From the NCBI RefSeq assembly GCF_030345095.1, contig NZ_CP128360.1, forward strand, positions 3,782,001 through 3,846,000: a DNA stretch of 64,000 nt. The letters run 5' to 3'. Below the pieces are notes generated by a model. The model worked only from the letters and a program-made list of their open reading frames with translations, was not told the DNA's origin and made no database searches. This DNA comes from Solwaraspora sp. WMMA2056 (lineage in GTDB: Bacteria > Actinomycetota > Actinomycetes > Mycobacteriales > Micromonosporaceae). Below are positions 52,502 to 63,142 of this stretch, piece after piece. The position numbers and the translations under genes are program-made. Each line of letters starts with the position of its first letter. Positions within the stretch are counted from its first letter, which is position 1.

Positions 52502-52524
52502 CTGTCACAGGTCTGGACTACCCT
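52502..52524 (+). promoter_or_regulatory. RecA-NDp/PafBC-like promoter of uvrC
   Basis: CTGTCACAG (52502-52510), exactly 8 nt, then TACCCT (52519-52524), ending 8 nt before the uvrC ATG. The match to the consensus is weaker than for uvrA, but spacing is identical. Confidence 0.55.
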
Positions 52525-52532
52525 TCACGGCG

Positions 52533-54503
52533 ATGCCAGATCCGTCCAGCTACCGTCCCGCCCCGGGCACGATCCCGGACGCCCCCGGGGTCTACCGGTT
52601 CCGCGACCCGACCGGCCGGGTGATCTACGTCGGCAAGGCCAAGAGCCTGCGCAGCCGGCTCAACTCCTACTTCGGCGACCTGTGGCAGCTGCATCAGCGC
52701 ACTCAGCAGATGGTCACCACCGCGGCGTCGGTCGACTGGGTCACCGTCGGCAGCGAGGTCGAGGCACTCCAACTGGAGTACCTCTGGATCAAGGAGTACG
52801 ACCCCCGGTTCAACGTCCGCTACCGCGACGACAAGTCCTACCCCTACCTGGCGGTGACGCTCGACGAGGAGTTCCCCCGGCTGCAGGTGATGCGCGGCGC
52901 CAAGCGCAAAGGGGTGCGCTACTTCGGCCCGTACTCGCACGCCTGGGCGATCCGCGAGACCCTCGACCTGCTGCTGCGGGTCTTTCCCGCCCGGACCTGC
53001 TCGGCCGGGGTCTTCAAACAGGCCGGCCACGTCGGGCGGCCCTGCCTGCTGGGTGACATCGGCAAGTGCGCGGCCCCGTGCGTCGGGCGGATCGACGCCG
53101 CCGGGCACCGGGCGATCGTCGAGGATTTCTGCGACTTCATGGCGGGCCGGACCGACACGATGGTGCGCCGGCTGGAACGCGAGATGCGTGACGCCTCCGA
53201 CGCCCTGGAGTTCGAGCGGGCCGCCCGGCTGCGCGACGACGTCGCCGCGCTGCGCAAGGCCATGGAGAAACAGACCGTGGTGCTCGGTGACGGCACCGAC
53301 GCCGACGTGGTGGCCTTCGCCGAGGATCCGCTCGAAGCCGCCGTTCAGGTGTTCCACGTCCGGGGCGGCCGGGTGCGCGGTCAGCGTGGCTGGGTGGTGG
53401 AGAAGGTCGAGGAGCTGACCACCGCCGACCTGGTGCACCACTTCTGCACCCAGGTGTACGGCCCGGAGCAGGGTGAGACCGACGTACCCCGGGAGCTGCT
53501 GGTGCCCGAGCTGCCGGCGGACGCCCCGGCGCTCGCCGACTGGTTGACCGCGCGCCGGGGCAGCCGGGTCACCCTGCGGGTGCCGCAACGCGGCGACAAG
53601 CGGGCGCTGATGGAGACCGTCGCCCGTAACGCGGGGGAGTCGCTGACCCGGCACAAGCTGCGTCGGGCCAGCGACCTGACCACCCGGGGCCAGGCGTTGG
53701 AGGAGATCGCCGAGGCGCTCGGGCTGGCCGCCGCGCCGCTGCGCATCGAGTGTTTCGACGTGTCGCAGATCCAGGGCACCGACGTCGTCGCCAGCCTGGT
53801 GGTCTTCGAGGACGGCCTGCCGCGCAAGGCGGAGTACCGCCGGTTCGCGGTCCGGGGCGCGACCGACGACCTGTCGGCGATGAGCGAGGTGCTGCGGCGC
53901 CGGTTCGCCCGCCACCGCGCCCCAACGGAACAGGCGGCCGCCGGGCAGGAACAGGCGGACGGTACGCCGGACCCGGCGGAGACCGCGCTGGAGGCGACCG
54001 CCCCGGCGGTGGATCCGCAGACCGGCCGGCCGCGCCGGTTCGCGTACCCCCCGCAGTTGATCGTGGTCGACGGCGGCGCCCCACAGGTGCAGGCCGCCGC
54101 GACGGTCCTGGCCGACCTCGGCATCGACGACGTGGCGCTGTGCGGGCTGGCCAAACGCCTCGAGGAGGTGTGGCTGCCCGGCGACGACTACCCGGTGATC
54201 CTGCCCCGTACCTCCGAAGGGCTCTACCTGCTGCAACGCATCCGCGACGAGGCGCACCGGTTCGCGATCAGCTACCACCGGCAGCGGCGGTCCAAGCGGA
54301 TGGTCGCCTCCGGCCTGGACCAGGTCCCCGGGCTCGGCGAGGTGCGCCGCAAGGCGCTGCTGCGCCACTTCGGGTCGGTACGGCGACTCGCGGCCGCGAC
54401 CGTCGAGGAGATCACCGAAGTCCCCGGGATCGGCCGGCGGACCGCGGAGACGATCATCGCTGCGCTCGCCGGGTCGCCGGATAGCGGCGCGGATCGCCCG
54501 TAG
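52533..54503 (+). CDS. uvrC: Excinuclease ABC subunit UvrC
   Basis: Dual-incision nuclease of nucleotide excision repair, 656 residues. The N-terminal GIY-YIG domain has [29 protein letters not shown], cutting 3' of the lesion. A UVR domain ([18 protein letters not shown]) binds UvrB. The RNase H-like domain ([39 protein letters not shown]) makes the 5' cut. Two C-terminal helix-hairpin-helices read [21 protein letters not shown] and [16 protein letters not shown]. An insertion of about 50 residues ([15 protein letters not shown] and on) splits the endonuclease domain, common in actinobacteria. The ATG at 52533 is set by the -10 hexamer. Confidence 0.96.
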   Translation: MPDPSSYRPAPGTIPDAPGVYRFRDPTGRVIYVGKAKSLRSRLNSYFGDLWQLHQRTQQMVTTAASVDWVTVGSEVEALQLEYLWIKEYDPRFNVRYRDDKSYPYLAVTLDEEFPRLQVMRGAKRKGVRYFGPYSHAWAIRETLDLLLRVFPARTCSAGVFKQAGHVGRPCLLGDIGKCAAPCVGRIDAAGHRAIVEDFCDFMAGRTDTMVRRLEREMRDASDALEFERAARLRDDVAALRKAMEKQTVVLGDGTDADVVAFAEDPLEAAVQVFHVRGGRVRGQRGWVVEKVEELTTADLVHHFCTQVYGPEQGETDVPRELLVPELPADAPALADWLTARRGSRVTLRVPQRGDKRALMETVARNAGESLTRHKLRRASDLTTRGQALEEIAEALGLAAAPLRIECFDVSQIQGTDVVASLVVFEDGLPRKAEYRRFAVRGATDDLSAMSEVLRRRFARHRAPTEQAAAGQEQADGTPDPAETALEATAPAVDPQTGRPRRFAYPPQLIVVDGGAPQVQAAATVLADLGIDDVALCGLAKRLEEVWLPGDDYPVILPRTSEGLYLLQRIRDEAHRFAISYHRQRRSKRMVASGLDQVPGLGEVRRKALLRHFGSVRRLAAATVEEITEVPGIGRRTAETIIAALAGSPDSGADRP

Positions 54504-54506
54504 AAT
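54501..54506 (+). promoter_or_regulatory. -10 element of rapZ overlapping uvrC stop
   Basis: TAGAAT includes the TAG stop codon of uvrC (54501-54503) and ends 8 nt before the GTG at 54515. Termination of uvrC translation and rapZ initiation of transcription share bases. Confidence 0.5.
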
Positions 54507-54514
54507 CCCTATCC

Positions 54515-55516
54515 GTGGTGTCGACCGCCGCGCAGCTGGCGCGCGGCGCACCCGCAGGCAGGAGGACCGTGAGGCAGAACAGCCTGAGCCCGGGCGACGA
54601 CCTGGCCGGCAGCGCCGTGCACGACGGCGAGCCGGCCGCACCGGGCGCCGAGCAGAACGAGGCCCGGCTGGTGGTGGTGACCGGGGTGTCCGGCGGCGGC
54701 CGGTCCACCGTCGCCCGTGCGCTGGAGAACGTCGGCTACTACGTGGTGGACAACCTGCCACAGGCTCTGCTGCTGGACATGGCCGAGCTGGCGATGCGCG
54801 CCGGTGGCGCGGCCCGGCGGACCGCCATGGTGCTCGACGTGCGCAGCCGGGCGTTCTCCACCGACCTCGCCGGGGCGATCCGGGCCCTGAAGGAGCGCGG
54901 CTACCAGCCCCGGGTGGTCTTCGTCGACGCAGCCGCCGACGTGCTGATCCGCCGGTTCGAAAGCGTCCGGCGGTCCCATCCGTTGCAGGGCGACGGGCGG
55001 CTGGCCGACGGGATCGCCGCCGAGCGGGAGCTGCTCGCCGAGGCACGCGACCAGGCCGACGTGATCATCGACACCTCGCACCTCAACGAGAACCAGCTGC
55101 GCCGGCGGGTCGAGGAGCTGTTCGCCGGCGAGGACGCCCGCCGGCTGCGGGTCACCGTGCTGTCCTTCGGGTTCAAGTACGGCCTGCCGCCGGACGCCGA
55201 CTTCGTCATCGACGCGCGGTTCCTGCCCAACCCGTACTGGGTGCCGGAGCTGCGCGAGTACACCGGCCGGGAGGCCTCGGTCAGCGGGTACGTGCTCAGC
55301 CAGGCCGGTGCCGACGACTTCGTCCGCAACTACGCCGAGCTGATCAACGCCACCACCGCCGGGTTCGAACGCGAGGGCAAGCGGTACCTGACCGTCGCCG
55401 TCGGCTGCACCGGCGGCAAGCACCGCAGCGTGGCGATCGCCGAGGAACTCGCCGTACGGCTGCGTCAGGCCCGGCTGTCGGTCAACGCGCAACACCGCGA
55501 CCTGGGGCGCGAGTGA
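54515..55516 (+). CDS. rapZ: RNase adapter protein RapZ (P-loop ATPase)
   Basis: Nucleotide-binding protein of 333 residues, homologous to E. coli RapZ, which guides RNase E to small RNAs controlling amino-sugar synthesis. The P-loop is VTGVSGGGRSTVA (about residues 57-66), with Arg in place of the usual Lys, as commonly found in actinobacterial members. The C-terminal RapZ domain has VLSFGFKYGLPPDADFVIDARFLPNP and GCTGGKHRSVAIA. The GTG at 54515 fits the -10 hexamer; a GTG at 54569 with GGAGGA close by is an alternative and would remove 18 residues. It starts the conserved rapZ-yvcK-whiA operon, overlapping yvcK by 4 bp. Confidence 0.94.
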   Translation: MVSTAAQLARGAPAGRRTVRQNSLSPGDDLAGSAVHDGEPAAPGAEQNEARLVVVTGVSGGGRSTVARALENVGYYVVDNLPQALLLDMAELAMRAGGAARRTAMVLDVRSRAFSTDLAGAIRALKERGYQPRVVFVDAAADVLIRRFESVRRSHPLQGDGRLADGIAAERELLAEARDQADVIIDTSHLNENQLRRRVEELFAGEDARRLRVTVLSFGFKYGLPPDADFVIDARFLPNPYWVPELREYTGREASVSGYVLSQAGADDFVRNYAELINATTAGFEREGKRYLTVAVGCTGGKHRSVAIAEELAVRLRQARLSVNAQHRDLGRE

Positions 55517-56517
55517 CCGCACTGCGGGTGGTGGCCTTCGGCGGCGGGCACGGGCTGGCCGCCTCGCTGCGTGGCCTGCGGCACGCCGCCGCCGGCCTGG
55601 ACCTGGCCGTGACCGCTGTGGTGACCGTCGGTGACGACGGCGGATCCAGTGGCCGGCTCCGGGCCGACCGGGGGGCCCTGCCCCCCGGCGACCTGCGGCA
55701 GGCGCTGGCCGCCCTGGCGGGGCCGGACCCCGCCGAACAGTTGACCGCCGAGCTGTTCCAGCACCGGTTCGTGCCGGTGCCGGGCGAGTTCGTGCCGGTG
55801 CCGGGCGAGGCGCCGGGTGAGCGCGTCGATCCGCTCACCGGGCACGCCGTCGGCAACCTGGTGCTCTGCGGCCTGATGGAGCTGCTCGGCGACCCGGTTG
55901 CGGCCCTCGACCACGTCGGCCGGCTGCTCGGTGCCACCGGGCGGGTGCTGCCGATGTCCTGCGACCCGGTGGCGATCGAGGCCGACGTGCGCGGCGGTGA
56001 TCCCCGCCGACCCACCGAGGTGGTCACCGTCCGGGGCCAGCACGCGGTGGCGGTGACCCGGGGCCGGGTGGAATCGGTGCGGCTGCTGCCCAAGACGCCG
56101 ACCGCCTGCCGGCCGGCGATCGCGGCGGTCGAGGCCGCCGACTGGCTGATCTTCGGTCCGGGCAGCTGGTACACCAGCGTCATTCCGCACCTGCTGGTGC
56201 CGGATCTGGCGGCGGCGATCGTGGCCAGCCCGGCCCGTCGCCTGGTCACCCTGAACCTGGCCGCCGAGAAGGAGACCCTCGGGTTGTCGGTCGCCGACCA
56301 CCTGGCGGCGCTCAGCTGGTACCTGCCACAGCTGCGGGTCGACACCGTCCTCGCCGACGGCGTGGCGGTGGGCGATCCCGACCCGGTGGCCCGTGCGGCA
56401 GAATCGCTGGGTGCGCGTTTGACGCTCGCCCCGCTGGCGGTCGCCGACGGCAGCCCCCGGCACGATCCGGTCGCGTTGGGTGCCGCCCTGGTGCCTGTCC
56501 TGGGCTCCGCTCGTTAA
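55513..56517 (+). CDS. yvcK: YvcK/CofD-like gluconeogenesis factor
   Basis: Protein of 334 residues with a CofD/UPF0052 fold that supports wall precursor synthesis and growth on gluconeogenic carbon. It begins VVAFGGGHGLAASLRGLR, the family motif GGG-x-GL, and contains VTVGDDGGSSGRLR and LIFGPGSWYTSVIPHLLV. Within residues 86-99 the segment FVPVPGE is duplicated exactly by a 21-bp tandem repeat, an unusual local insertion. The GTG overlaps rapZ by 4 bp. The next gene, whiA, begins 53 bp downstream with its own Shine-Dalgarno sequence. Confidence 0.94.
   Translation: MTALRVVAFGGGHGLAASLRGLRHAAAGLDLAVTAVVTVGDDGGSSGRLRADRGALPPGDLRQALAALAGPDPAEQLTAELFQHRFVPVPGEFVPVPGEAPGERVDPLTGHAVGNLVLCGLMELLGDPVAALDHVGRLLGATGRVLPMSCDPVAIEADVRGGDPRRPTEVVTVRGQHAVAVTRGRVESVRLLPKTPTACRPAIAAVEAADWLIFGPGSWYTSVIPHLLVPDLAAAIVASPARRLVTLNLAAEKETLGLSVADHLAALSWYLPQLRVDTVLADGVAVGDPDPVARAAESLGARLTLAPLAVADGSPRHDPVALGAALVPVLGSAR
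55768..55809 (+). repeat. 21-bp perfect tandem duplication inside yvcK
   Basis: Two identical 21-bp units (55768-55788 and 55789-55809) encode FVPVPGE twice. The duplication preserves the frame. Confidence 0.95.
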
Positions 56518-56570
56518 GCACGTACGTATCGGTACCCGCCGTCAACCCGGCCCCCGTGAGGTGAATGACT

Positions 56571-57551
56571 ATGGCGATGACCGCTGCCGTCAAGGACGAG
56601 CTCAGCCGGGTCGACGTACCCAAGCCGTGTTGCCGCCGCGCCGAGATGGCGGCGCTGCTGCGGTTCTCCGGCGGGCTGCACATCGTCGCCGGCCGGGTCG
56701 TCGTCGAAGCCGAGCTGGACACCAACTCCGTCGCCCGCCGGCTGCGGCGCGAGGTGGCCGACGTGTACGGCTACCCGAGTGAGATCCACGTCCTGAGCCC
56801 CAGTGGGCTGCGCAAGGGCAACCACTACATCATCCGGGTGGTCAAGGACGGTGAGGCGTTGGCCCGCCAGACCGGGCTGCTCGACGTGCGGGGCCGCCCG
56901 GTCCGTGGCCTGCCGCCGCACCTGGTCTCGGCCAACGTCTGCTGTGCGGTGTCGGCCTGGCGGGGGGCGTTCATGTCGCACGGCTCGCTGACCGAGCCGG
57001 GCCGCTCCAGCGCCTTGGAGATCACCTGCCCGGGTCCGGAGTCGGCGTTGGCGCTGGTCGGCGCGGCCCGCCGGCTCGGCATCACCGCCAAGGCCCGCGA
57101 GGTGCGCGGGGTCGACCGGGTCGTGGTCAAGGACGGTGACGCGATCGCCGCGCTGCTCACCCGGGTCGGCGCGCACGCCAGCGTGCTGGCCTGGGAGGAG
57201 CGGCGGGTACGCCGGGAGGTGCGGGCCACCGCGAACCGGCTGGCCAACTTCGACGACGCCAACCTGCGCCGCTCGGCGCGGGCGGCGGTCGCCGCCGCCG
57301 CCCGGGTCACCCGGGCGTTGGAGATCCTCGCCGACGACGCGCCCCGGCACCTGACCTCGGCCGGGCGGCTGCGTCTGGAGCACCGCCAGGCGTCGCTGGA
57401 GGAGCTGGGGGCGCTGGCCGATCCGCCGCTGACCAAGGACGCGATCGCCGGGCGGATCCGGCGGCTGCTCGCCCTGGCCGACAAGCGGGCCCGCGACCTG
57501 GGCATTCCGGACACCGAGGATGCGGTGACGGCGGAGATGCTCGTCGGGTGA
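56571..57551 (+). CDS. whiA: Sporulation and division regulator WhiA
   Basis: DNA-binding protein of 326 residues that, with WhiB, activates sporulation septation in streptomycetes. The N-terminal part is a degenerate LAGLIDADG homing-endonuclease fold ([26 protein letters not shown] and [19 protein letters not shown]). The C-terminal HTH reads [30 protein letters not shown] chose the ATG at 56571 because GAGGTGA lies 6 nt upstream; the ATG at 56565 overlaps that site. It is the third gene of rapZ-yvcK-whiA. The presence of a sporulation regulator agrees with a filamentous, sporulating actinomycete, though non-sporulating relatives keep it too. Confidence 0.95.
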   Translation: MAMTAAVKDELSRVDVPKPCCRRAEMAALLRFSGGLHIVAGRVVVEAELDTNSVARRLRREVADVYGYPSEIHVLSPSGLRKGNHYIIRVVKDGEALARQTGLLDVRGRPVRGLPPHLVSANVCCAVSAWRGAFMSHGSLTEPGRSSALEITCPGPESALALVGAARRLGITAKAREVRGVDRVVVKDGDAIAALLTRVGAHASVLAWEERRVRREVRATANRLANFDDANLRRSARAAVAAAARVTRALEILADDAPRHLTSAGRLRLEHRQASLEELGALADPPLTKDAIAGRIRRLLALADKRARDLGIPDTEDAVTAEMLVG

Positions 57552-57612
57552 ACACCTGTTGTGAAACCGGGTGACGGGACGCCCCGGCGCAACGCGGCAC
57601 GGGCTTCTCGGA

Positions 57613-57618
57613 TAGGGT
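57613..57618 (+). promoter_or_regulatory. Possible -10 of the gap-pgk-tpiA operon
   Basis: TAGGGT in the 261-bp whiA-gap spacer. There is no good -35. A leader of about 190 nt would result. Confidence 0.35.
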
Positions 57619-57710
57619 CGCAGTGTACGGCGACGGGGCCGGCACCCGGCTCTCCCGCCGCGACCACCGCCTCGGGTGTCCCGCCCGAGCCGCGTACGGC
57701 TGCGGCGTGA

Positions 57711-60019
<2,309 letters not shown>

Positions 60020-60024
60020 GAGCA

Positions 60025-60819
60025 GTGCCTGAGACCGTTGCCCGCCGGCCGCTGATGGCCGGCAACTGGAAGATGAACCTCAACCACCTGGAAGCCATCG
60101 CGCTGGTCCAGAAGCTGGCGTTCAGCCTGAACGAGCAGCAGCTGACCGACGTCGAGGTGGCGGTGCTGCCGCCGTTCACCGCGCTGCGCAGCGTGCAGAC
60201 GCTGATCGACGGCGACAAGCTGGTGATCGGCTACGGCGCCCAGGACCTGTCGCCGTACGCCGGTGGTGCCTACACCGGTGACATCTCCGGGGCGATGCTG
60301 GCGAAGCTGGGCTGCCAGTACGTCACCGTCGGCCACTCGGAGCGGCGGGCCTACCACAACGAGGACGACGCGGTGGTCAAGGCCAAGGTGGCCGCCGCGC
60401 TGGCCAACGGGATCACCCCGATCCTGTGCGTCGGCGAAGGACTGGACGTGCGGGAGGCCGGCGGCCACGTCGCGCACTGCCGCGACCAGGTCGACGCCGC
60501 GCTGGCCGGGTTGACCGCCGAGCAGGTGGTCAAGGTCGTCATCGCGTACGAGCCGGTCTGGGCCATCGGCACCGGCAAGACCGCCACCCCGGCGGACGCC
60601 CAGGAGGTCTGCGGCGCGATCCGGGCCCGGCTGGCCGAGTCGTACGACCAGGCCACCGCCGACCAGACCCGGATCCTGTACGGCGGCTCGGTCAAGGCGG
60701 CGAACATCGCCGCGATCATGGCCGAGGTCGACGTCGACGGCGCACTGATCGGCGGAGCCAGCCTGGACGCCGAGGAGTTCGCCCAGATCGTCCGGTTTCC
60801 GGAGCACGTGAAGCGTTGA
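60025..60819 (+). CDS. tpiA: Triosephosphate isomerase
   Basis: Glycolytic isomerase of 264 residues. Active-site Lys is in [12 protein letters not shown], the His in [10 protein letters not shown], and the catalytic Glu in [16 protein letters not shown]; the phosphate-binding loop is [11 protein letters not shown] chose the GTG at 60025, which has GGAGAA about 9 nt upstream; the GTG at 60016 overlaps pgk's stop and is possible. Last gene of the glycolytic operon; a hairpin follows. Confidence 0.96.
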   Translation: MPETVARRPLMAGNWKMNLNHLEAIALVQKLAFSLNEQQLTDVEVAVLPPFTALRSVQTLIDGDKLVIGYGAQDLSPYAGGAYTGDISGAMLAKLGCQYVTVGHSERRAYHNEDDAVVKAKVAAALANGITPILCVGEGLDVREAGGHVAHCRDQVDAALAGLTAEQVVKVVIAYEPVWAIGTGKTATPADAQEVCGAIRARLAESYDQATADQTRILYGGSVKAANIAAIMAEVDVDGALIGGASLDAEEFAQIVRFPEHVKR

Positions 60820-60824
60820 CCGGT

Positions 60825-60854
60825 CGGCTCCGGGGCATGTCGGCCCCGGAGCCG
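60825..60854 (+). terminator. Hairpin after tpiA
   Basis: 12-bp perfect stem CGGCTCCGGGGC, 6-nt loop, GCCCCGGAGCCG, starting 5 nt after the stop. No T-run. A possible secG -10 (TATCCT, 60880-60885) lies 25 bp further. Confidence 0.65.
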
Positions 60855-60973
60855 GTCGGCACCCGGGTACGCGGCCCGCTATCCTTGGTGAGCCCGTGCT
60901 CCGCCGCCGCACGGGCTCGCCTGGTTCGTCCCCCGGGACCACGGCGACCGTCATGAGAGGACTGACCGCTACC

Positions 60974-61234
60974 ATGCCGATCGAGTTCGCCTACGTATTG
61001 ATCGTGTTGCTGGTGATCACGAGCGTGATGCTCACCATGCTGATCCTGCTGCACAAGGGCAAGGGCGGCGGCATGTCGAGCATGTTCGGCGGTGGCGTGA
61101 GTACCAGCCTCGCCGGGTCGTCGGTGGCCGAGAAGAACCTCGACCGGTACACCGTACTGGCCGGCATCGTGTGGTTCGCCTGCATCGTCGGCCTGGGCCT
61201 GTGGCTCAAGGTCGCGATGGCCACGGGTGTGTGA
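60974..61234 (+). CDS. secG: Preprotein translocase subunit SecG
   Basis: Small membrane subunit of the SecYEG channel, 86 residues with two transmembrane helices: YVLIVLLVITSVMLTMLILL and YTVLAGIVWFACIVGLGLWL. The loop between has the SecG motif LLHKGKGGGMSSMFGGG. I chose the ATG at 60974, where the family starts; AGAGGA lies about 11 nt upstream. It follows the gap-pgk-tpiA genes as in most actinobacteria. Confidence 0.93.
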   Translation: MPIEFAYVLIVLLVITSVMLTMLILLHKGKGGGMSSMFGGGVSTSLAGSSVAEKNLDRYTVLAGIVWFACIVGLGLWLKVAMATGV

Positions 61235-61260
61235 TTCGTCGCTGCCCGTCGTAAGATTTC

Positions 61261-61294
61261 GCGCGGCCCGTTGATACGGGTCGCGCTTTCTTTG
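61261..61294 (+). terminator. Intrinsic terminator between secG and rbpA
   Basis: 11-bp stem GCGCGGCCCGT and ACGGGTCGCGC (one G-U pair), loop TGAT, then TTTCTTTG. It is a good rho-independent terminator. A possible -10 TAAGAT (61252-61257) lies just before it, so it might also act as an attenuator for rbpA. Confidence 0.75.
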
Positions 61295-61336
61295 TCGCAT
61301 CCGCTCCACCCCCCTTCCGACGACAGGAGCGACCTC

Positions 61337-61681
61337 ATGGCGAGTGCCCACACGATCCGGGGCAGCCGGATCGGTGCCAGCCCGGCCCGGCCGACCGAGC
61401 GGGCCCAGCCCGCACCCCGGCGGCAGACGACCTACTGGTGCGCCAACGACCACGCGGTGCAGATCAGCCTTGCGGTGGACGCGGCCACCCCGGAGACCTG
61501 GGAGTGCCCGCGCTGCGGCCTGCCCGCCGGGCAGGACCAGCAGAACCCGCCGGCCCGGCCGCGAACCGAGCCGTACAAGTCGCACCTGGCGTACGTCAAG
61601 GAGCGCCGCAGCGAGGCCGACGGTGAGGCCATCCTCGCCGAGGCACTCGCGGCGGTCCGCGCCCGCCGGGGCGAACGCTGA
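61337..61681 (+). CDS. rbpA: RNA polymerase-binding protein RbpA
   Basis: Actinobacteria-specific transcription factor of 114 residues that stabilises sigma on RNA polymerase and supports promoter opening. The N-terminal tail is followed by the core TTYWCANDHAVQISLAVDAA, then TWECPRCGLPAGQD, with Cys and His positioned for zinc, and the basic linker and C-terminal sigma-binding helix SHLAYVKERRSEADGEAILAEAL. The ATG has AGGAG at 7 nt. The upstream terminator separates it from secG. Confidence 0.95.
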   Translation: MASAHTIRGSRIGASPARPTERAQPAPRRQTTYWCANDHAVQISLAVDAATPETWECPRCGLPAGQDQQNPPARPRTEPYKSHLAYVKERRSEADGEAILAEALAAVRARRGER

Positions 61682-61737
61682 TCACGGTACGCTCCTGCTG
61701 AGTTTTCCTGCCTCGGCGCGGACCAGGGGACACCACG

Positions 61738-62628
61738 TTGATCAACCAGACCTTGACGTACGCCAAGCATCACACGCCCGATTCGGTGCGGGTGGCCGCG
61801 CGGTGGGCCATGCTGGAGACGCAGAACGCGAAAAGTCGTCTCACGGTCCCGGTGGCCGCCCGCTGCGAATACGACAACGTGTACCACTGCACGGTGCGCA
61901 AGACTGCCAGCCAGTGGGTGAAGTCGCTACTCAGCGACCCAGTGGTCTACCGCTATTCGGGGTTGTTGCCGTTCGACCAGCGAATCAGCCGACGGCGCTA
62001 CCCGAACGCCGTTCCCACCGGCCGGATCGTTTCCTCGCTGTTCATCTCCCGCTACGGGTTCGACGACCTGCCCAAGCCCGAGAAGTACCGGGCGTTCTTC
62101 ATCCTGCGGGACCCGCGTGACGTCGTCGTGTCGAGCTACTTCTCGCTGCGCAGCTCCCACACCCCGATGGGCGACGTCCTGCTGCACCGCAAGGTCCTGC
62201 AGGAGCTGCCCGCCAAGGAAGGCCTGCTGTACGTCATCGACCACCTGACGAAGGTGAACCTCTTCTCCGCCATGCATTCGTGGGTGGTCGCGCCGAGCGC
62301 GGAGACCGTTGCGCTGTTCCGCTACGAGGACCTCGTCGGCGAGCGGCAGGCGGACGAGTTCGATCAGCTGCTGCGGCACTGCGGCATCACCATCCCCCCG
62401 GCCGAGCTGACCGCGCTGCTCGACCGGCACGGCTTCTCCCGGATGCGGAAGAAGCGCCGCGAGGCCGGCCCGACCGCCCACTACCGCAAGGGCAAAGCGG
62501 GGGACTGGCTCAACCACTTCGACGACGACATCCACGACGCCTTCGTAGCGGCCACCGGCGACCTCGTCGCACGCTGTGGCTACCCGAGCCGGGAGGAGTC
62601 GCTCCGCGCGCTCGACGCGTCGCAGTGA
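61738..62628 (+). CDS. Sulfotransferase domain protein
   Basis: Cytosolic-type PAPS-dependent sulfotransferase fold, 296 residues. The 5'-phosphosulfate loop appears as VRKTASQWVKSLL (K-T-A-S-x-W) and the 3'-phosphate site as FFILRDPRDVVVSSYFS. FRYEDLVGE is the conserved Y-E-D-L helix, and the C-terminal part contains HYRKGKAGDWLNHFDD, with the R-K-G-x2-G-x-W-x-x-H/F motif. The acceptor is unknown; homologues sulfate small molecules or glycolipids. The TTG start has GGGGA 7 nt upstream. It stands alone without obvious sulfation-pathway neighbours. Confidence 0.88.
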   Translation: MINQTLTYAKHHTPDSVRVAARWAMLETQNAKSRLTVPVAARCEYDNVYHCTVRKTASQWVKSLLSDPVVYRYSGLLPFDQRISRRRYPNAVPTGRIVSSLFISRYGFDDLPKPEKYRAFFILRDPRDVVVSSYFSLRSSHTPMGDVLLHRKVLQELPAKEGLLYVIDHLTKVNLFSAMHSWVVAPSAETVALFRYEDLVGERQADEFDQLLRHCGITIPPAELTALLDRHGFSRMRKKRREAGPTAHYRKGKAGDWLNHFDDDIHDAFVAATGDLVARCGYPSREESLRALDASQ

Positions 62629-62676
62629 CAGCCGCAGGTTGACAGCCGCTGCTGGCCGTCGCCGGGTCGACGGCGG

Positions 62677-63021
62677 TCAGTCGGCGGCCGGCACCAGTAC
62701 GGTCGTGCCGGACCAGCTGATGGGCGCGTTGCGGATGTGGTGCCACGGTTCGCCGTTGCTGTCGAGGCCGGTCAGCTCGGCGAGGTAGTGGCCGAAGCCG
62801 TACCCGCCGGCCCGCAGGGTGGCGACCGCCCACGGGTGGAGCTGGTCGGCGACGCGGTCGGGGTGGCGCTCGTCGTACGGCACCTCGATGACGCCGAGCA
62901 GGTCGTAACGTTCGTCGGCGCCACCGGGGTCGACCACCCGGCACAGCGAGAATCCGTACCGTTCGCGCTGCTCACCGTCCACCCACGCCAGTTGTCCGGC
63001 CACTGTGTCCTCCATGATCAT
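62677..63021 (-). CDS. Hypothetical protein
   Basis: Protein of 114 residues I do not recognise. It is rich in aromatic residues and looks folded: RYGFSLCRVVDPGGADERYDLLGVIEVPYDE and GYGFGHYLAELTGLDSNGEPWHHI (key parts). No signal or membrane helix. An alternative start two codons downstream (63015) is possible. It is divergent from an XRE-DUF5753 regulator, the same arrangement as the unknown gene at 20543-20956, but the two proteins are not obviously similar. Confidence 0.65.
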   Translation of the reverse strand: MIMEDTVAGQLAWVDGEQRERYGFSLCRVVDPGGADERYDLLGVIEVPYDERHPDRVADQLHPWAVATLRAGGYGFGHYLAELTGLDSNGEPWHHIRNAPISWSGTTVLVPAAD

Positions 63022-63142
63022 TGTTCGGATGCTGCGGTGAACGAAGCATCGCGCTAAAACTTGCTTATATCAACCCCTTGTGTTGTTCATGATCGCCTGG
63101 TGTGATGTCGTGGTCACCATCCAATCGCGAGGGAGGCCACCG

